Notes under the pieces: model-generated | Seen by the model: only the letters and a program-made list of their open reading frames with translations | Database searches by the model: none | What the model was told of the DNA's origin: nothing | Source of the DNA: Polaromonas sp. | GTDB lineage: Bacteria > Pseudomonadota > Gammaproteobacteria > Burkholderiales > Burkholderiaceae_C | Length of the DNA: 64,000 nucleotides | Direction of reading: 5' to 3' | Assembly (NCBI RefSeq): GCF_012927455.1 | Contig: NZ_JABBPE010000016.1 | Coordinates: 434,001 to 498,000 of the forward strand | Made by a program: the position numbers and the translations under genes | Shown here: piece by piece, positions 36,952 to 45,345 of the stretch | Position numbering within the stretch: the first letter of the stretch is position 1 | Layout: the number at the start of each line of letters is the position of its first letter

Positions 36952-36980
36952 AAAAAAAGGGGCAGACTTGCGCTCGCCCC
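36952..36980 (-). terminator. Possible internal terminator/attenuator in the AOR operon
   Basis: On the minus strand a GGGGC/GCCCC hairpin (12-nt loop) is followed by TTTTTTTA, located between the AOR catalytic gene and the FAD subunit gene. The stem is short, so partial termination is likelier than full, which would favour the first two subunits. Confidence 0.55.
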
Positions 36981-37011
36981 TTCCCGCTGACCAACTCGCG
37001 TTAACGCTGCT

Positions 37012-38859
37012 TTACAGGCTCAAGCGTTCCCGCGTCGCGGCCGTCGGCACGCCTTCGCTGTCCCAGCCGCGCGCGGCGTAGTACTTGGGCAGCATTTCAG
37101 CCAGCATGTTGACCTTGCCCTTGGCCGGGCCGGTCTTGGCGGCCTCGGTCAGCAGGCGCTTGGGCAGCGAGTCGTCGGCCTTGGTAAAACCGGCAGCGTT
37201 GTTGAACTCGCGCTCCATGTTCCAGATACGCTCGCCGATTTTTTCGAGTTCTTCGGTGGTGTACTGTTCGCCGCAGGCCGCCTGCAGCTGCGGCGCCACA
37301 TCGGCCAAGCCCCAGGCAAAGGAGGTGAATACGCAAATCCCGGCCGAGTCGAACACAGCGGTGGCATCCTGAAACGCCTTGACCAGCTCGGGCTTGCCTT
37401 CGTGCTCCAGCGGGTCGGTTTTGACCGGAATGCCCAGCACTTCCGAGGCAATCGTGTAGCCGCGCAAATGGCAGCCGCCCCGGTTGGAGGTGGCGTAAGC
37501 CAGGCCAATGCCCTGAATGGCACGGCCGTCGTAGGCCGGAAACTCCTGGCCCTTGGACGACATCGACAAATCCGGATGACCATATTTAGCCGTCAGGCGC
37601 TTGGAACCTTGGCCAATTTCCTTGCCAAAGCCACGGCTGTAAATGGTTTCCTCAACCAGAAAAGCCAGCGCCTTGGCCGAGCCGAATGGCGCCTCCATGC
37701 CGATCTGCTCTTTGCTCAACACGCCCATTTCGTACAGCTCCATCACCGCGCCTATGGTGGCGCCAAAGCTGATCGGGTCTATGCCCTCCTCGTTGCACAG
37801 CATGGTGCAGTACTGCAGGGTCTCCAGGTCCTTCACGCCGTTGGCGGCGCCCAGCGCCCAGGCCGCTTCGTATTCAAGCCCGCCATTGGCGCCCCAGTAC
37901 TGGGGCTTGTTGGCCACGGTGAAATGGGTCTCGTCCATCTTGCTGATGCGCCCGCAGGCAATGGTGCAGCCAAAGCAGGCCTGGTTGGTTACCAGCTGCG
38001 CCTTGCCGTCGGTCGCGCGCGGCGTCGCCATGGCTTCGGCAGAAATATCCTTGGCGCTTTCAAACTGCACGTCCTGGTGATTGCGCGTTGGCAGCGCGCC
38101 CACTTCGTTGATGACGTTCATCAACACCTGCGTGCCAAAAGCCGGCAGGCCCTGGCCGGTGACGGCGTTGTCGTGCAGGATCTTTTTCTTCTCGTAGGTC
38201 ACCTTCATGAAGGCCTTGGGATCGCGGACATTGCCGACGCCAATCGTGCCGCGCACCGCAATCGCTTTCAGGTTTTTGCTGCCCATGACGGTACCGACGC
38301 CGGAACGGCCGGCGGCGCGGTGCAGGTCGTTGACCACCGCCGCATACAGCACGCCGTTTTCACCGGCCTTGCCGATGCTGGAAACGCGCACCAGCGGATC
38401 CTGCAGGCCTTTCTTGATCATCGCCTCGGTTTCCCACACGCTCTTGCCCCACAGCCAAGCCGCGTCGCGCAACTCGGCCGTGTCGTCGTTGATGTAGAGG
38501 TAGACCGGCTTGGCCGACTTGCCCTCAAAAATCACCATGTCCCAGCCCGCCATTTTGAGCTCGGCGCCCCAGTAGCCGCCCGAGTTTGAGCAGGCAATGG
38601 CCCCCGTCAACGGGCTTTTGGTGATGACGGTGTAGCGCCCGCCGGTGGAGGCCATGGTGCCGGTCAGCGGCCCGGTGGCCCAGATGATCTTGTTGTCTGG
38701 CGACAGTGGATCGACTTTGGGGTCGACTTCTGACACCAGGTATTTGCTGCCCAGCCCGCGCGAGCCCAGGTAGGTCTGCGCCCAGTCCATGTTGAGGGGT
38801 TCGGACGTGACGGTGCCAGCCGTCAGATTAACGCGAAGGATTTTTTTGGCCCAAGACAT
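37012..38859 (-). CDS. aorB: Aldehyde:ferredoxin oxidoreductase catalytic subunit (W/Mo, AorB-like)
   Basis: 615 residues, normal for the AOR family of tungsten enzymes. The N-terminal SWAKKILRVNLTAGTVTSE and GSRGLGSKYL are standard family features. Cluster ligands appear as CFGCTIAC (about 300) with a distant Cys in GICVFT (about 510). Pterin-binding stretches include AGRSGVGTVMGSKNLKAIAV (about 190). It oxidises aldehydes to acids, or reduces acids, in the cytoplasm, passing electrons to the adjacent polyferredoxin. ATG 38859 has GGAGAAACGAC before it. Gene order matches AorABC of Aromatoleum aromaticum. Confidence 0.92.
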   Translation of the reverse strand: MSWAKKILRVNLTAGTVTSEPLNMDWAQTYLGSRGLGSKYLVSEVDPKVDPLSPDNKIIWATGPLTGTMASTGGRYTVITKSPLTGAIACSNSGGYWGAELKMAGWDMVIFEGKSAKPVYLYINDDTAELRDAAWLWGKSVWETEAMIKKGLQDPLVRVSSIGKAGENGVLYAAVVNDLHRAAGRSGVGTVMGSKNLKAIAVRGTIGVGNVRDPKAFMKVTYEKKKILHDNAVTGQGLPAFGTQVLMNVINEVGALPTRNHQDVQFESAKDISAEAMATPRATDGKAQLVTNQACFGCTIACGRISKMDETHFTVANKPQYWGANGGLEYEAAWALGAANGVKDLETLQYCTMLCNEEGIDPISFGATIGAVMELYEMGVLSKEQIGMEAPFGSAKALAFLVEETIYSRGFGKEIGQGSKRLTAKYGHPDLSMSSKGQEFPAYDGRAIQGIGLAYATSNRGGCHLRGYTIASEVLGIPVKTDPLEHEGKPELVKAFQDATAVFDSAGICVFTSFAWGLADVAPQLQAACGEQYTTEELEKIGERIWNMEREFNNAAGFTKADDSLPKRLLTEAAKTGPAKGKVNMLAEMLPKYYAARGWDSEGVPTAATRERLSL

Positions 38860-38879
38860 AGTCGTTTCTCCTTAAGCGC

Positions 38880-39356
38880 TTACGCGGAAGTGGCTTGATT
38901 GCCAAGCTTGTCTGCCCATTGCTTCATCCGGTCCAGGCCGGTCCAGTTGGCGTCAATATAGGTGATGGCCTGGGTCGGGCAGGCCTCCACGCAGGCCGGC
39001 TCGCCACCGCACAGGTCGCACTTTTGCACCTTGCCGGTTTCCTGCACGTAGTTGATGGTGCCAAACGGGCAGGCGATGGTGCAGACCTTACAGCCAACGC
39101 AGGTGCTGTCGTTGACCACCTTGGCGCCTGTGAGTTTGTCGAGCGTGATGGCCTCGACCGGGCAGGCGTGCAGGCACCAGGCTTCGTCGCACTGGGTGCA
39201 GGTGTAGGGCACTTTCTTGCCGGTATCGTGAAAGTCAAATACCTTGATGCGCGACTTGGCGGGGGCAAAGACGCCATAGTTCTCGTAAGAACAAGCCATC
39301 TCGCACTGCAAACAGCCGGTGCATTTTTCCGGGTTGATGTGCAACACCTTTTGCAT
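38880..39356 (-). CDS. aorA: Four-cluster polyferredoxin electron-transfer subunit (AorA-like)
   Basis: 158 residues with four Cys groups: CTGCLQCEMAC (about 12-22), CTQCDEAWCLHACP (about 53-66), CVGCKVCTIACP (about 86-97) and CDLCGGEPACVEACP (about 112-126). Sixteen cysteines suit four [4Fe-4S] clusters, as in DMSO-reductase-type and AOR polyferredoxins. First gene of the AOR operon, 20 bp before the catalytic subunit. In the characterised homologous enzyme this type of subunit stacks AOR units into an electron-conducting filament; whether that holds here is inference. Confidence 0.9.
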   Translation of the reverse strand: MQKVLHINPEKCTGCLQCEMACSYENYGVFAPAKSRIKVFDFHDTGKKVPYTCTQCDEAWCLHACPVEAITLDKLTGAKVVNDSTCVGCKVCTIACPFGTINYVQETGKVQKCDLCGGEPACVEACPTQAITYIDANWTGLDRMKQWADKLGNQATSA

Positions 39357-39885
39357 GCTGGTCTCCCTTTGATAACGGCACCCTGTGGACGCCTGGCCTA
39401 TGAATGAAATTACTTAGGTATTGTTGAATTCAGCCCTTTGAACGCAGCTAGGGCAAACCCTTAAATCTCCTGGTATCCCCTGAAATTCTCAGAATGCGAC
39501 AGATGGAGAACGTGCAAGCCTTCCGGAATTTCACCTGGTACGTCAAGAAAATCAGCCTGTAGCCCGCTTTTCACCTGCGCAAGCAGCTATTATTTTTATA
39601 GCAAGCCAGTCTCGGGAAGAAATGCCGGCACGCCTGCGCTGCCTGCTGCATACGCACTGTCTTCAGCTGACTATCCCCTGGCATGCCAGGTAGAAACCCA
39701 CTGGGCGCGTATTACGCCCGACCCGACGCAGCCAAACGGCCGGTTCCCGATATATTACCGACGGTTGCAAAGGCTTCGTTACAACTGGTCTCAAAACTGT
39801 ATGCTTACTAATTAATTTCGAAAAAAAGTCGGCTCACAAAGGAGCATCCAGCAATAGTGAACCAACCATCAATTTGGGAGGCGGC
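39357..39885. other. Divergent intergenic region between the AOR operon and the sensor kinase
   Basis: 529 bp that must contain the promoter of the aor operon (leftward) and of the hybrid kinase (rightward). It holds a reverse two-hairpin repeat at 39555-39602 and an AT-rich patch at about 39800-39830 (ACTAATTAATTTCGAAA). No gene was seen. Confidence 0.45.
39555..39602 (-). repeat. Two-hairpin intergenic repeat, copy 13 (reverse)
   Basis: On the minus strand: GCTATAAAAATAATAGC, then TGCTTGCGCAG, spacer, GCGGGCTACAGGC. Confidence 0.68.
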
Positions 39886-42800
39886 ATGACTCACCCCCGC
39901 CCGCAAACGGATAAAGCATCGAGCGATGCCGAACTACGGTCGCGCACGGACGAGGTGAATTGTTTCAACCGCACGGCTGCCGGCCGCGAGTTGCGCATGA
40001 TTGAGCTGGAAAACGAGGTCAACGAACTCTGTCAGCGGCATGGCGAGGCCGAGCGGTATCCGTTTGCGTCAAGGGCGTATCAGGCGGTGGAGTCCCTGGG
40101 TGCGCTTGATCAGCGCCGCGCCGCGCTCAAGCGGATGGACGAGCCGGTTCATTCCCCCAAGGCGGCGCAAAGGCTTAACTCAGAATTGCGCGAAAGCACG
40201 GACCGCTATGGCACGATTTTAGAATCCATGGACGATGGCTTTTGCATCGTCGAAAAAGTTCTGGGCGAAGCGGACGAGCTGCTGGATTTTCGCTACGTCG
40301 AAGCCAATCCGGCATTCGTGGCGCAATCCGGTGCGAACGATGCGGCCGGCGTGGTTGGAAAAACCATCCGGCAACTGTTTCCCGGCATTTCCGAGGACTG
40401 GTTTGCCACTTATGACACCGTTCTCAGAACGGGCGAGTCCCTCCGGTTTGAACGCGAACTTATTCCCGGGGAACGGGTGCTGGAACTCTTCGTCTTTCAG
40501 GTAGCAGTTAAAACCCATCGTGGCCTTGCAATCATCTTCAAAGACATCACCAAGCGCAAGCACGCGGAGGAAGCCTTGCGCGACAGCGAAGCGTTCAACC
40601 GCAGCATTATCAAAAGCAGCCCCGACTGCATCAAGGTTTTGGACCTGGAGGGAAATTTGCTGTCCATGCTAAGTGGGCAGGAACTGCTTGGCATTGAAGA
40701 CATCCAGCCGTTTTTGAACACATCCTGGATTGACTTCTGGAAAGATGGGGACAGGGCGGCTGCGCGGGCGGCGATCCATGCGGCGCTGGCGGGCGGCAAA
40801 GGAAACTTCGTCGGGTTCTTCCGCACGCCTCTCGGGCAACCCAAGTGGTGGGACATGGTGATTTCGCCGATTCTTGATCTGAATGGTAAGCCTGCGCGGC
40901 TGCTCGCCGTTTCGCGCGATGTGACCCAGCGCAGACAGGCGGAAATGAATCTCGCGTTTCTGGCCTCGGTCAGCCAGGATCTCGTGCGTTGGGCGAACGT
41001 GGACGAAATGATGCAGACGGTCGGCGCAAAAATGGCCGGGCATCTCCAACTCTCGCTCTGTGCGTTCGCCGAAATTAACGAAACGGCAAAGCAGGTGGTT
41101 ATCAACCATGACTGGCATAGCGAACATGTGCCTGGTCTGGTCGGCGTTCATCGTCTTGCGGATTTTGTGGAAGATGAATTTATACGGGTGGCGCGTGCGG
41201 GGGAAGTTATCGTTGTACGCAACACCGCCGCGGATCCGCGCACCGAACCTGGAAAATTCGCGGCGCTAAAGATTGCATCGTTCCTCTGCGTGCCGCTCAT
41301 CCAGGACGGGCAATGGCGCTTTGCGCTGTGCCTTTATAAATCCGTGGCCTATGACTGGCGGGAAGACGAGATTGCGCTAACGCGCGAACTGACCGCGCGC
41401 ATCTGGACGCGATTGGAACGCCTGCGGGCCGAAGCCGCGTTGCGCGAGAGCGAGCAACGCTATCGCACGCTGTTTGAATCCATCGACGAAGGTTTTTGCA
41501 TCATCGAGAAAGTTGAAGACGACGCCGATGCACTTACGGGTGAAGCCCGGGCGCCACTGGATTTTCGCTATATCGAAGCCAACGCGGCGTTCGAGGTGCA
41601 ATCCGGCGTGTTTGACGTGGTCGGCAAAACCATCCGGCAAGTGGTACCAGGCATCACGGATGACTGGCTCCTTACTTATGACGCTGTGCTGCGCACCGGC
41701 AAATCGACCCGATTCGAACGAGAGCTCTTGGACAAGGGGCGCGTGCGCGAGCTCGAAGTCTGCACTTTCCGCGTCCAGGCTAAAACACGAGCTTGTGTTG
41801 CGGTTATCTTCAAAGACGTCACCGCGCGCAAGCAGGCCGAGCAAGCCTTGCTTCAACGCACCGCCCAGTTCAAGACCCTCATCGACGAAGCGCCCCTGGG
41901 CATTTACATGATTGATGCCGACTTTCGGATTCGGCAGGCCAACCCCACTGCACTGCCGGCGTTTGGAAATATTCCTGACCTGATTGGCCGTGACTTTGCC
42001 GAAGTGCTGCACATTTTGTGGCCAAAGGCTTGGGCTGATGCAAACGTCAAAAAATTTCGCCACACGCTGGAAACCGGCGAACCCAGCTTTGTGCCTGAAA
42101 TGATTGAAGAGCGGGCTGACCGCCAGACGACAGAATATTACGAGTGGCAGATCAACCGTATTGCGCTGCCTGAGGGCGGTTTTGGGGTGGTGTGCTATTT
42201 CCGCGACATCTCCAGGCGCGTGCTGGCGCAGCAGCAAATTCGAGAATCCGAAGAACGCTATCGCAGTTTGTTCAATTCGATGGACGAAGGCTTTTGCATC
42301 ATCGAAATGATTTTTGACGAGCACGACAAACCGATCGATTACCGGTTTCTGGAAGTCAATCCTCCTTTCGAGAAGCTGACCGGTTTGCAAGACGCGCGGG
42401 GAAAACGTATCCGCGAATTCACCCATGATCAAGAAGAATATTGGTTTGAAATTTACGGCAAAGTCGCGCTGACGGGCGAAGCGATTCGGTTTGTCAACGA
42501 AGCGAAATCGTTGAACCGCTGGTTCGATGTCTATGCCTTCCAGATCGGCGATCCGGCAAGCCGAAAAGTCGCTATCCTTTTTAACAATATCACCGAACGG
42601 AAAAAGTCCGAGCGGCAATTACAGGAGCACGCCGAAACGCTGGCTGACCTCGACCGCCGCAAGGACGAGTTTCTGGCCATGCTCAGCCATGAACTGCGCA
42701 ACCCGCTGGCTCCCATCTCCAACGCCGTGCACCTGCTTCGCCTGCACAAGAACGAAGATCCGGTCCAGCAGCAGGCCCGCGCCATCATCGAGCGACAGGT

Positions 42801-43761
42801 CGGGCAACTCAATCATCTGGTCGATGACCTGCTGGAAGTCTCGCGCATCACCACCGGCCGGGTTCAGCTTCGCCGGCAGCAGGTTGCGCTGGGCGGCATC
42901 GTGGAGCGGGCGGTTGAAACGGCGCAGCCGCTGATCGCGCAACGCCGCCATGAACTGACGGTGTCGCTGCCGCCGCAACCGATCTGGCTGCATGCAGATG
43001 CCTCCCGGCTGGAGCAGGTGGTGGTGAACCTGCTGACGAACGCCGCCAAGTACACCGACGAAGGTGGCGGCATCGGGCTGAGCGTCCAGCAGGACGGCGA
43101 TAACGCCGTGCTCCGGGTTCGGGATAGCGGCATTGGCATTGCCCCTGAGCTCTTGCCCTGTATCTTTGAGCTGTTCACGCAGGCAGAGCGCTCACTGGAC
43201 CGCTCGCAAGGCGGCCTGGGTATCGGCCTGTGCCTGGTGCAACGGCTGGTGGAACTGCACGGCGGAACGGTAGCGGTTCACAGCGTGCTGGGCCACGGCA
43301 GCGAGTTTACGGTGCGACTGCCGCTAGCGCTGGCTTGCCTGCCGCCGTCGCCTTCACCATTGATTGATGCGGTCCGGCCAAACAGCAACCACTACCGGGT
43401 GCTGGTGGTCGATGACAACGTGGATACGACTCAAAGCCTGGGGGATTTATTGAGCCTGTCAGGCCATGAGATCCAACTGGCGCACGATGGCCCGGCCGCA
43501 GTGGCCGCGGCCATCGCCTGGCGCCCGGATGTGGTGCTGCTGGATATCGGCCTGCCGGGCTTTAGCGGATTCGAGGTGGCGAAGCGGATTCGTCAGGAAA
43601 CCACGCTCAGGAACATCGTGCTGGTCGCCCTGACCGGGTACGGCAAACAGGTAGATCGGCAGCGTTCGCAGGATACAGGGTTTGACCACCATCTGGTCAA
43701 GCCGGCAGACTTCGAAGAGGTGGAGAAAATCCTGGCGAGCCTCCCGCAGAAGGCGACGTGA
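39886..43761 (+). CDS. Hybrid histidine kinase with five PAS domains, a GAF and a receiver
   Basis: 1,291 residues, no membrane segment, so a cytoplasmic sensor. PAS domains are at about 105-225, 230-345, 525-650, 660-780 and 790-910, with a GAF at about 350-505. The HisKA box is FLAMLSHELRNPLAP (His about 934). The ATPase has NLLTNAAKYTD, VRDSGIGIAP and GLGIGLCLVQ, and the receiver (about 1168-1285) has VVLLDIGLPG with the phospho-Asp. Three of the PAS domains share a SMDEGFCIIE start and look duplicated. A GGGAGG site supports ATG 39886. It lacks an adjacent DNA-binding regulator. Confidence 0.9.
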   Translation: MTHPRPQTDKASSDAELRSRTDEVNCFNRTAAGRELRMIELENEVNELCQRHGEAERYPFASRAYQAVESLGALDQRRAALKRMDEPVHSPKAAQRLNSELRESTDRYGTILESMDDGFCIVEKVLGEADELLDFRYVEANPAFVAQSGANDAAGVVGKTIRQLFPGISEDWFATYDTVLRTGESLRFERELIPGERVLELFVFQVAVKTHRGLAIIFKDITKRKHAEEALRDSEAFNRSIIKSSPDCIKVLDLEGNLLSMLSGQELLGIEDIQPFLNTSWIDFWKDGDRAAARAAIHAALAGGKGNFVGFFRTPLGQPKWWDMVISPILDLNGKPARLLAVSRDVTQRRQAEMNLAFLASVSQDLVRWANVDEMMQTVGAKMAGHLQLSLCAFAEINETAKQVVINHDWHSEHVPGLVGVHRLADFVEDEFIRVARAGEVIVVRNTAADPRTEPGKFAALKIASFLCVPLIQDGQWRFALCLYKSVAYDWREDEIALTRELTARIWTRLERLRAEAALRESEQRYRTLFESIDEGFCIIEKVEDDADALTGEARAPLDFRYIEANAAFEVQSGVFDVVGKTIRQVVPGITDDWLLTYDAVLRTGKSTRFERELLDKGRVRELEVCTFRVQAKTRACVAVIFKDVTARKQAEQALLQRTAQFKTLIDEAPLGIYMIDADFRIRQANPTALPAFGNIPDLIGRDFAEVLHILWPKAWADANVKKFRHTLETGEPSFVPEMIEERADRQTTEYYEWQINRIALPEGGFGVVCYFRDISRRVLAQQQIRESEERYRSLFNSMDEGFCIIEMIFDEHDKPIDYRFLEVNPPFEKLTGLQDARGKRIREFTHDQEEYWFEIYGKVALTGEAIRFVNEAKSLNRWFDVYAFQIGDPASRKVAILFNNITERKKSERQLQEHAETLADLDRRKDEFLAMLSHELRNPLAPISNAVHLLRLHKNEDPVQQQARAIIERQVGQLNHLVDDLLEVSRITTGRVQLRRQQVALGGIVERAVETAQPLIAQRRHELTVSLPPQPIWLHADASRLEQVVVNLLTNAAKYTDEGGGIGLSVQQDGDNAVLRVRDSGIGIAPELLPCIFELFTQAERSLDRSQGGLGIGLCLVQRLVELHGGTVAVHSVLGHGSEFTVRLPLALACLPPSPSPLIDAVRPNSNHYRVLVVDDNVDTTQSLGDLLSLSGHEIQLAHDGPAAVAAAIAWRPDVVLLDIGLPGFSGFEVAKRIRQETTLRNIVLVALTGYGKQVDRQRSQDTGFDHHLVKPADFEEVEKILASLPQKAT

Positions 43762-43941
43762 GTTATAGGGGCCAGATCCTCATAAGTCGCTGCCACAGTT
43801 ACTGGAGGACTTCATGCGATGGCGTGATATCAGCCCCGAGACAAAAAACTGTGTGACCGGCTGTTGCCTGCGGGACTGAACCCCCATCAATCCGGCGCTA
43901 AGCTCGCGTTTTCTTTTGCCGAACACCACAAGGAGACAAGC

Positions 43942-44712
43942 ATGCACATTCCCTCCCTCAAGGACGTAGTCAGCGACCAGGAATGGCAGCTGCGCTGCGA
44001 CCTGGCCGCCTGTTACCGGCTGGTGGCCCTGTACGGCTGGAGTGACCTGGTTTTCACCCACATCAGCGCCAAGCTGCCCGAGTCGGTCACCGGCGCTGGC
44101 GCGCACCATTTCCTGATCAACCCCTACGGGCTGATGTTTGACGAGATCACCGCCTCCAGCCTGGTCAAGGTCGACGAGCAATGCAACAAGGTCATCGATT
44201 CACCCTTCCCGGTCAATCCGGCCGGTTTTGTCATTCACAGCGCTGTACACGAGGCGCGGCTTGATGCCGGCTGCGTGCTACACACCCACACGCGCGCCGG
44301 GGTCGCCGTCAGCGCGCAGGCCGGTGGCGTGCTGGCTATCAGCCAGCAATCGAGCTTTGTACTTGGCTCGCTCGCCTACCATGGCTACGAGGGCGTGGCC
44401 TTTCGCGACGATGAAAAGCCGCGTCTGCAGGCCGACCTGGGCAGCGCCAACTTCCTGGTGCTGCGCAACCATGGTCTGCTGGTGGTCGGCAAGACGATTG
44501 CCGACGCCTTCCTGAGCATGTACACCTTCGAGAACACCTGCCGCATCCAGATCGACGCGCAGGCCGGCGGCGCGCTGACGCAGGTCAACCCGCGCATCAT
44601 CCAGGGCGTGGCCGAAGCCATGCGCGTGCAGACCGGCGGCATGGGCGGCGCCTTTGTCTGGCCTTCGTTGATTCGCAAGCTTGACCGCCTCGACGAGAGC
44701 TACAAGACCTGA
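43942..44712 (+). CDS. Class II aldolase/adducin-family protein
   Basis: 256 residues. Zinc-site histidines appear in HTHTRAGVAVSAQ (about 113-125) and LRNHGLLVVG (about 175), with the family ITASSLVKVDEQ (about 69-80) earlier. This group includes L-fuculose-phosphate aldolase, RhaD and many uncharacterised sugar-acid or aldol enzymes, so the substrate is unknown. ATG 43942 follows AAGGAG. The gene stands alone, downstream of the sensor kinase. Confidence 0.88.
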   Translation: MHIPSLKDVVSDQEWQLRCDLAACYRLVALYGWSDLVFTHISAKLPESVTGAGAHHFLINPYGLMFDEITASSLVKVDEQCNKVIDSPFPVNPAGFVIHSAVHEARLDAGCVLHTHTRAGVAVSAQAGGVLAISQQSSFVLGSLAYHGYEGVAFRDDEKPRLQADLGSANFLVLRNHGLLVVGKTIADAFLSMYTFENTCRIQIDAQAGGALTQVNPRIIQGVAEAMRVQTGGMGGAFVWPSLIRKLDRLDESYKT

Positions 44713-44740
44713 GCAGCGGCTCTCGGTCGCACTGCAGTTT

Positions 44741-44800
44741 GCTATTAGTTTTATAGCTGCTTGCGCCCGACCATATTGGGTTACAAGCATTTTTTGATGC
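44741..44800 (+). repeat. Two-hairpin intergenic repeat, copy 14
   Basis: GCTATTAGTTTTATAGC, then TGCTTGCGCCCG, spacer, TTGGGTTACAAGCATTTTTT. It begins 28 bp after the aldolase stop. Confidence 0.77.
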
Positions 44801-45049
44801 ATTTTTGCAGGTGAAGCAGGCGCCGACGTCACCTGATAGGCAGGGTATGCGGTATGGATGGCGAAGGCCCCCGCGCAAGATTGCACGTCAGCGTGATCGG
44901 CCAGCCGCCGCATTGCCGCCAGCGTCTTGCCACACCGAATGGCGCCAAAGCCCTGATGCCAGCGGCCTTGGCGATGGAATCTTCTTGCCAACGCACGTCA
45001 GATCGCCTCGCGCGATAACGCGTCACAGCGCGCCACAGCGGCCTCCAAT
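44801..45049. other. Non-coding stretch after the aldolase gene
   Basis: About 250 bp with no gene I can support. The frames here have short protein-like pieces on the minus strand, possibly from a decayed gene, but nothing recognisable. Confidence 0.3.
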
Positions 45050-45099
45050 GCTACTAATTAGATAGCTACTCGCGCCCGTGGCTATTGGGCTGAAGCCGA
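45050..45099 (+). repeat. Two-hairpin intergenic repeat, copy 15
   Basis: GCTACTAATTAGATAGC, then TACTCGCGCCCG, spacer, TTGGGCTGAAGCC. It lies upstream of the unknown exported protein at 45346. Confidence 0.72.
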
Positions 45100-45345
45100 G
45101 TTGAGGGCGGGTAGTTCAAGAGTGGTGTAAGAAGTATCTGCCAGGAAGCGCAGAAGTTTCTGCCAGGAAATTCAGCCGATATCTCGTATCGCCCAAGCGC
45201 TCTTCCTACTGAAATGGAGCGGTAAATAAGACGGGTCTTCCAGGTTCGATTATTTACCGAGGTAATGCCGCAACGCGTCTGTGATGTCAGTTGGTTTAAG
45301 CGCAGACAGTTCTTTTTCAAAAAATTCATTCGGAGAGGGAAAATC

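Noticed and set aside
37402..38589. A 395-codon plus-strand open frame opposite the AOR catalytic gene
   Set aside because: The minus-strand AOR protein is unmistakable, so this is an antisense artefact.
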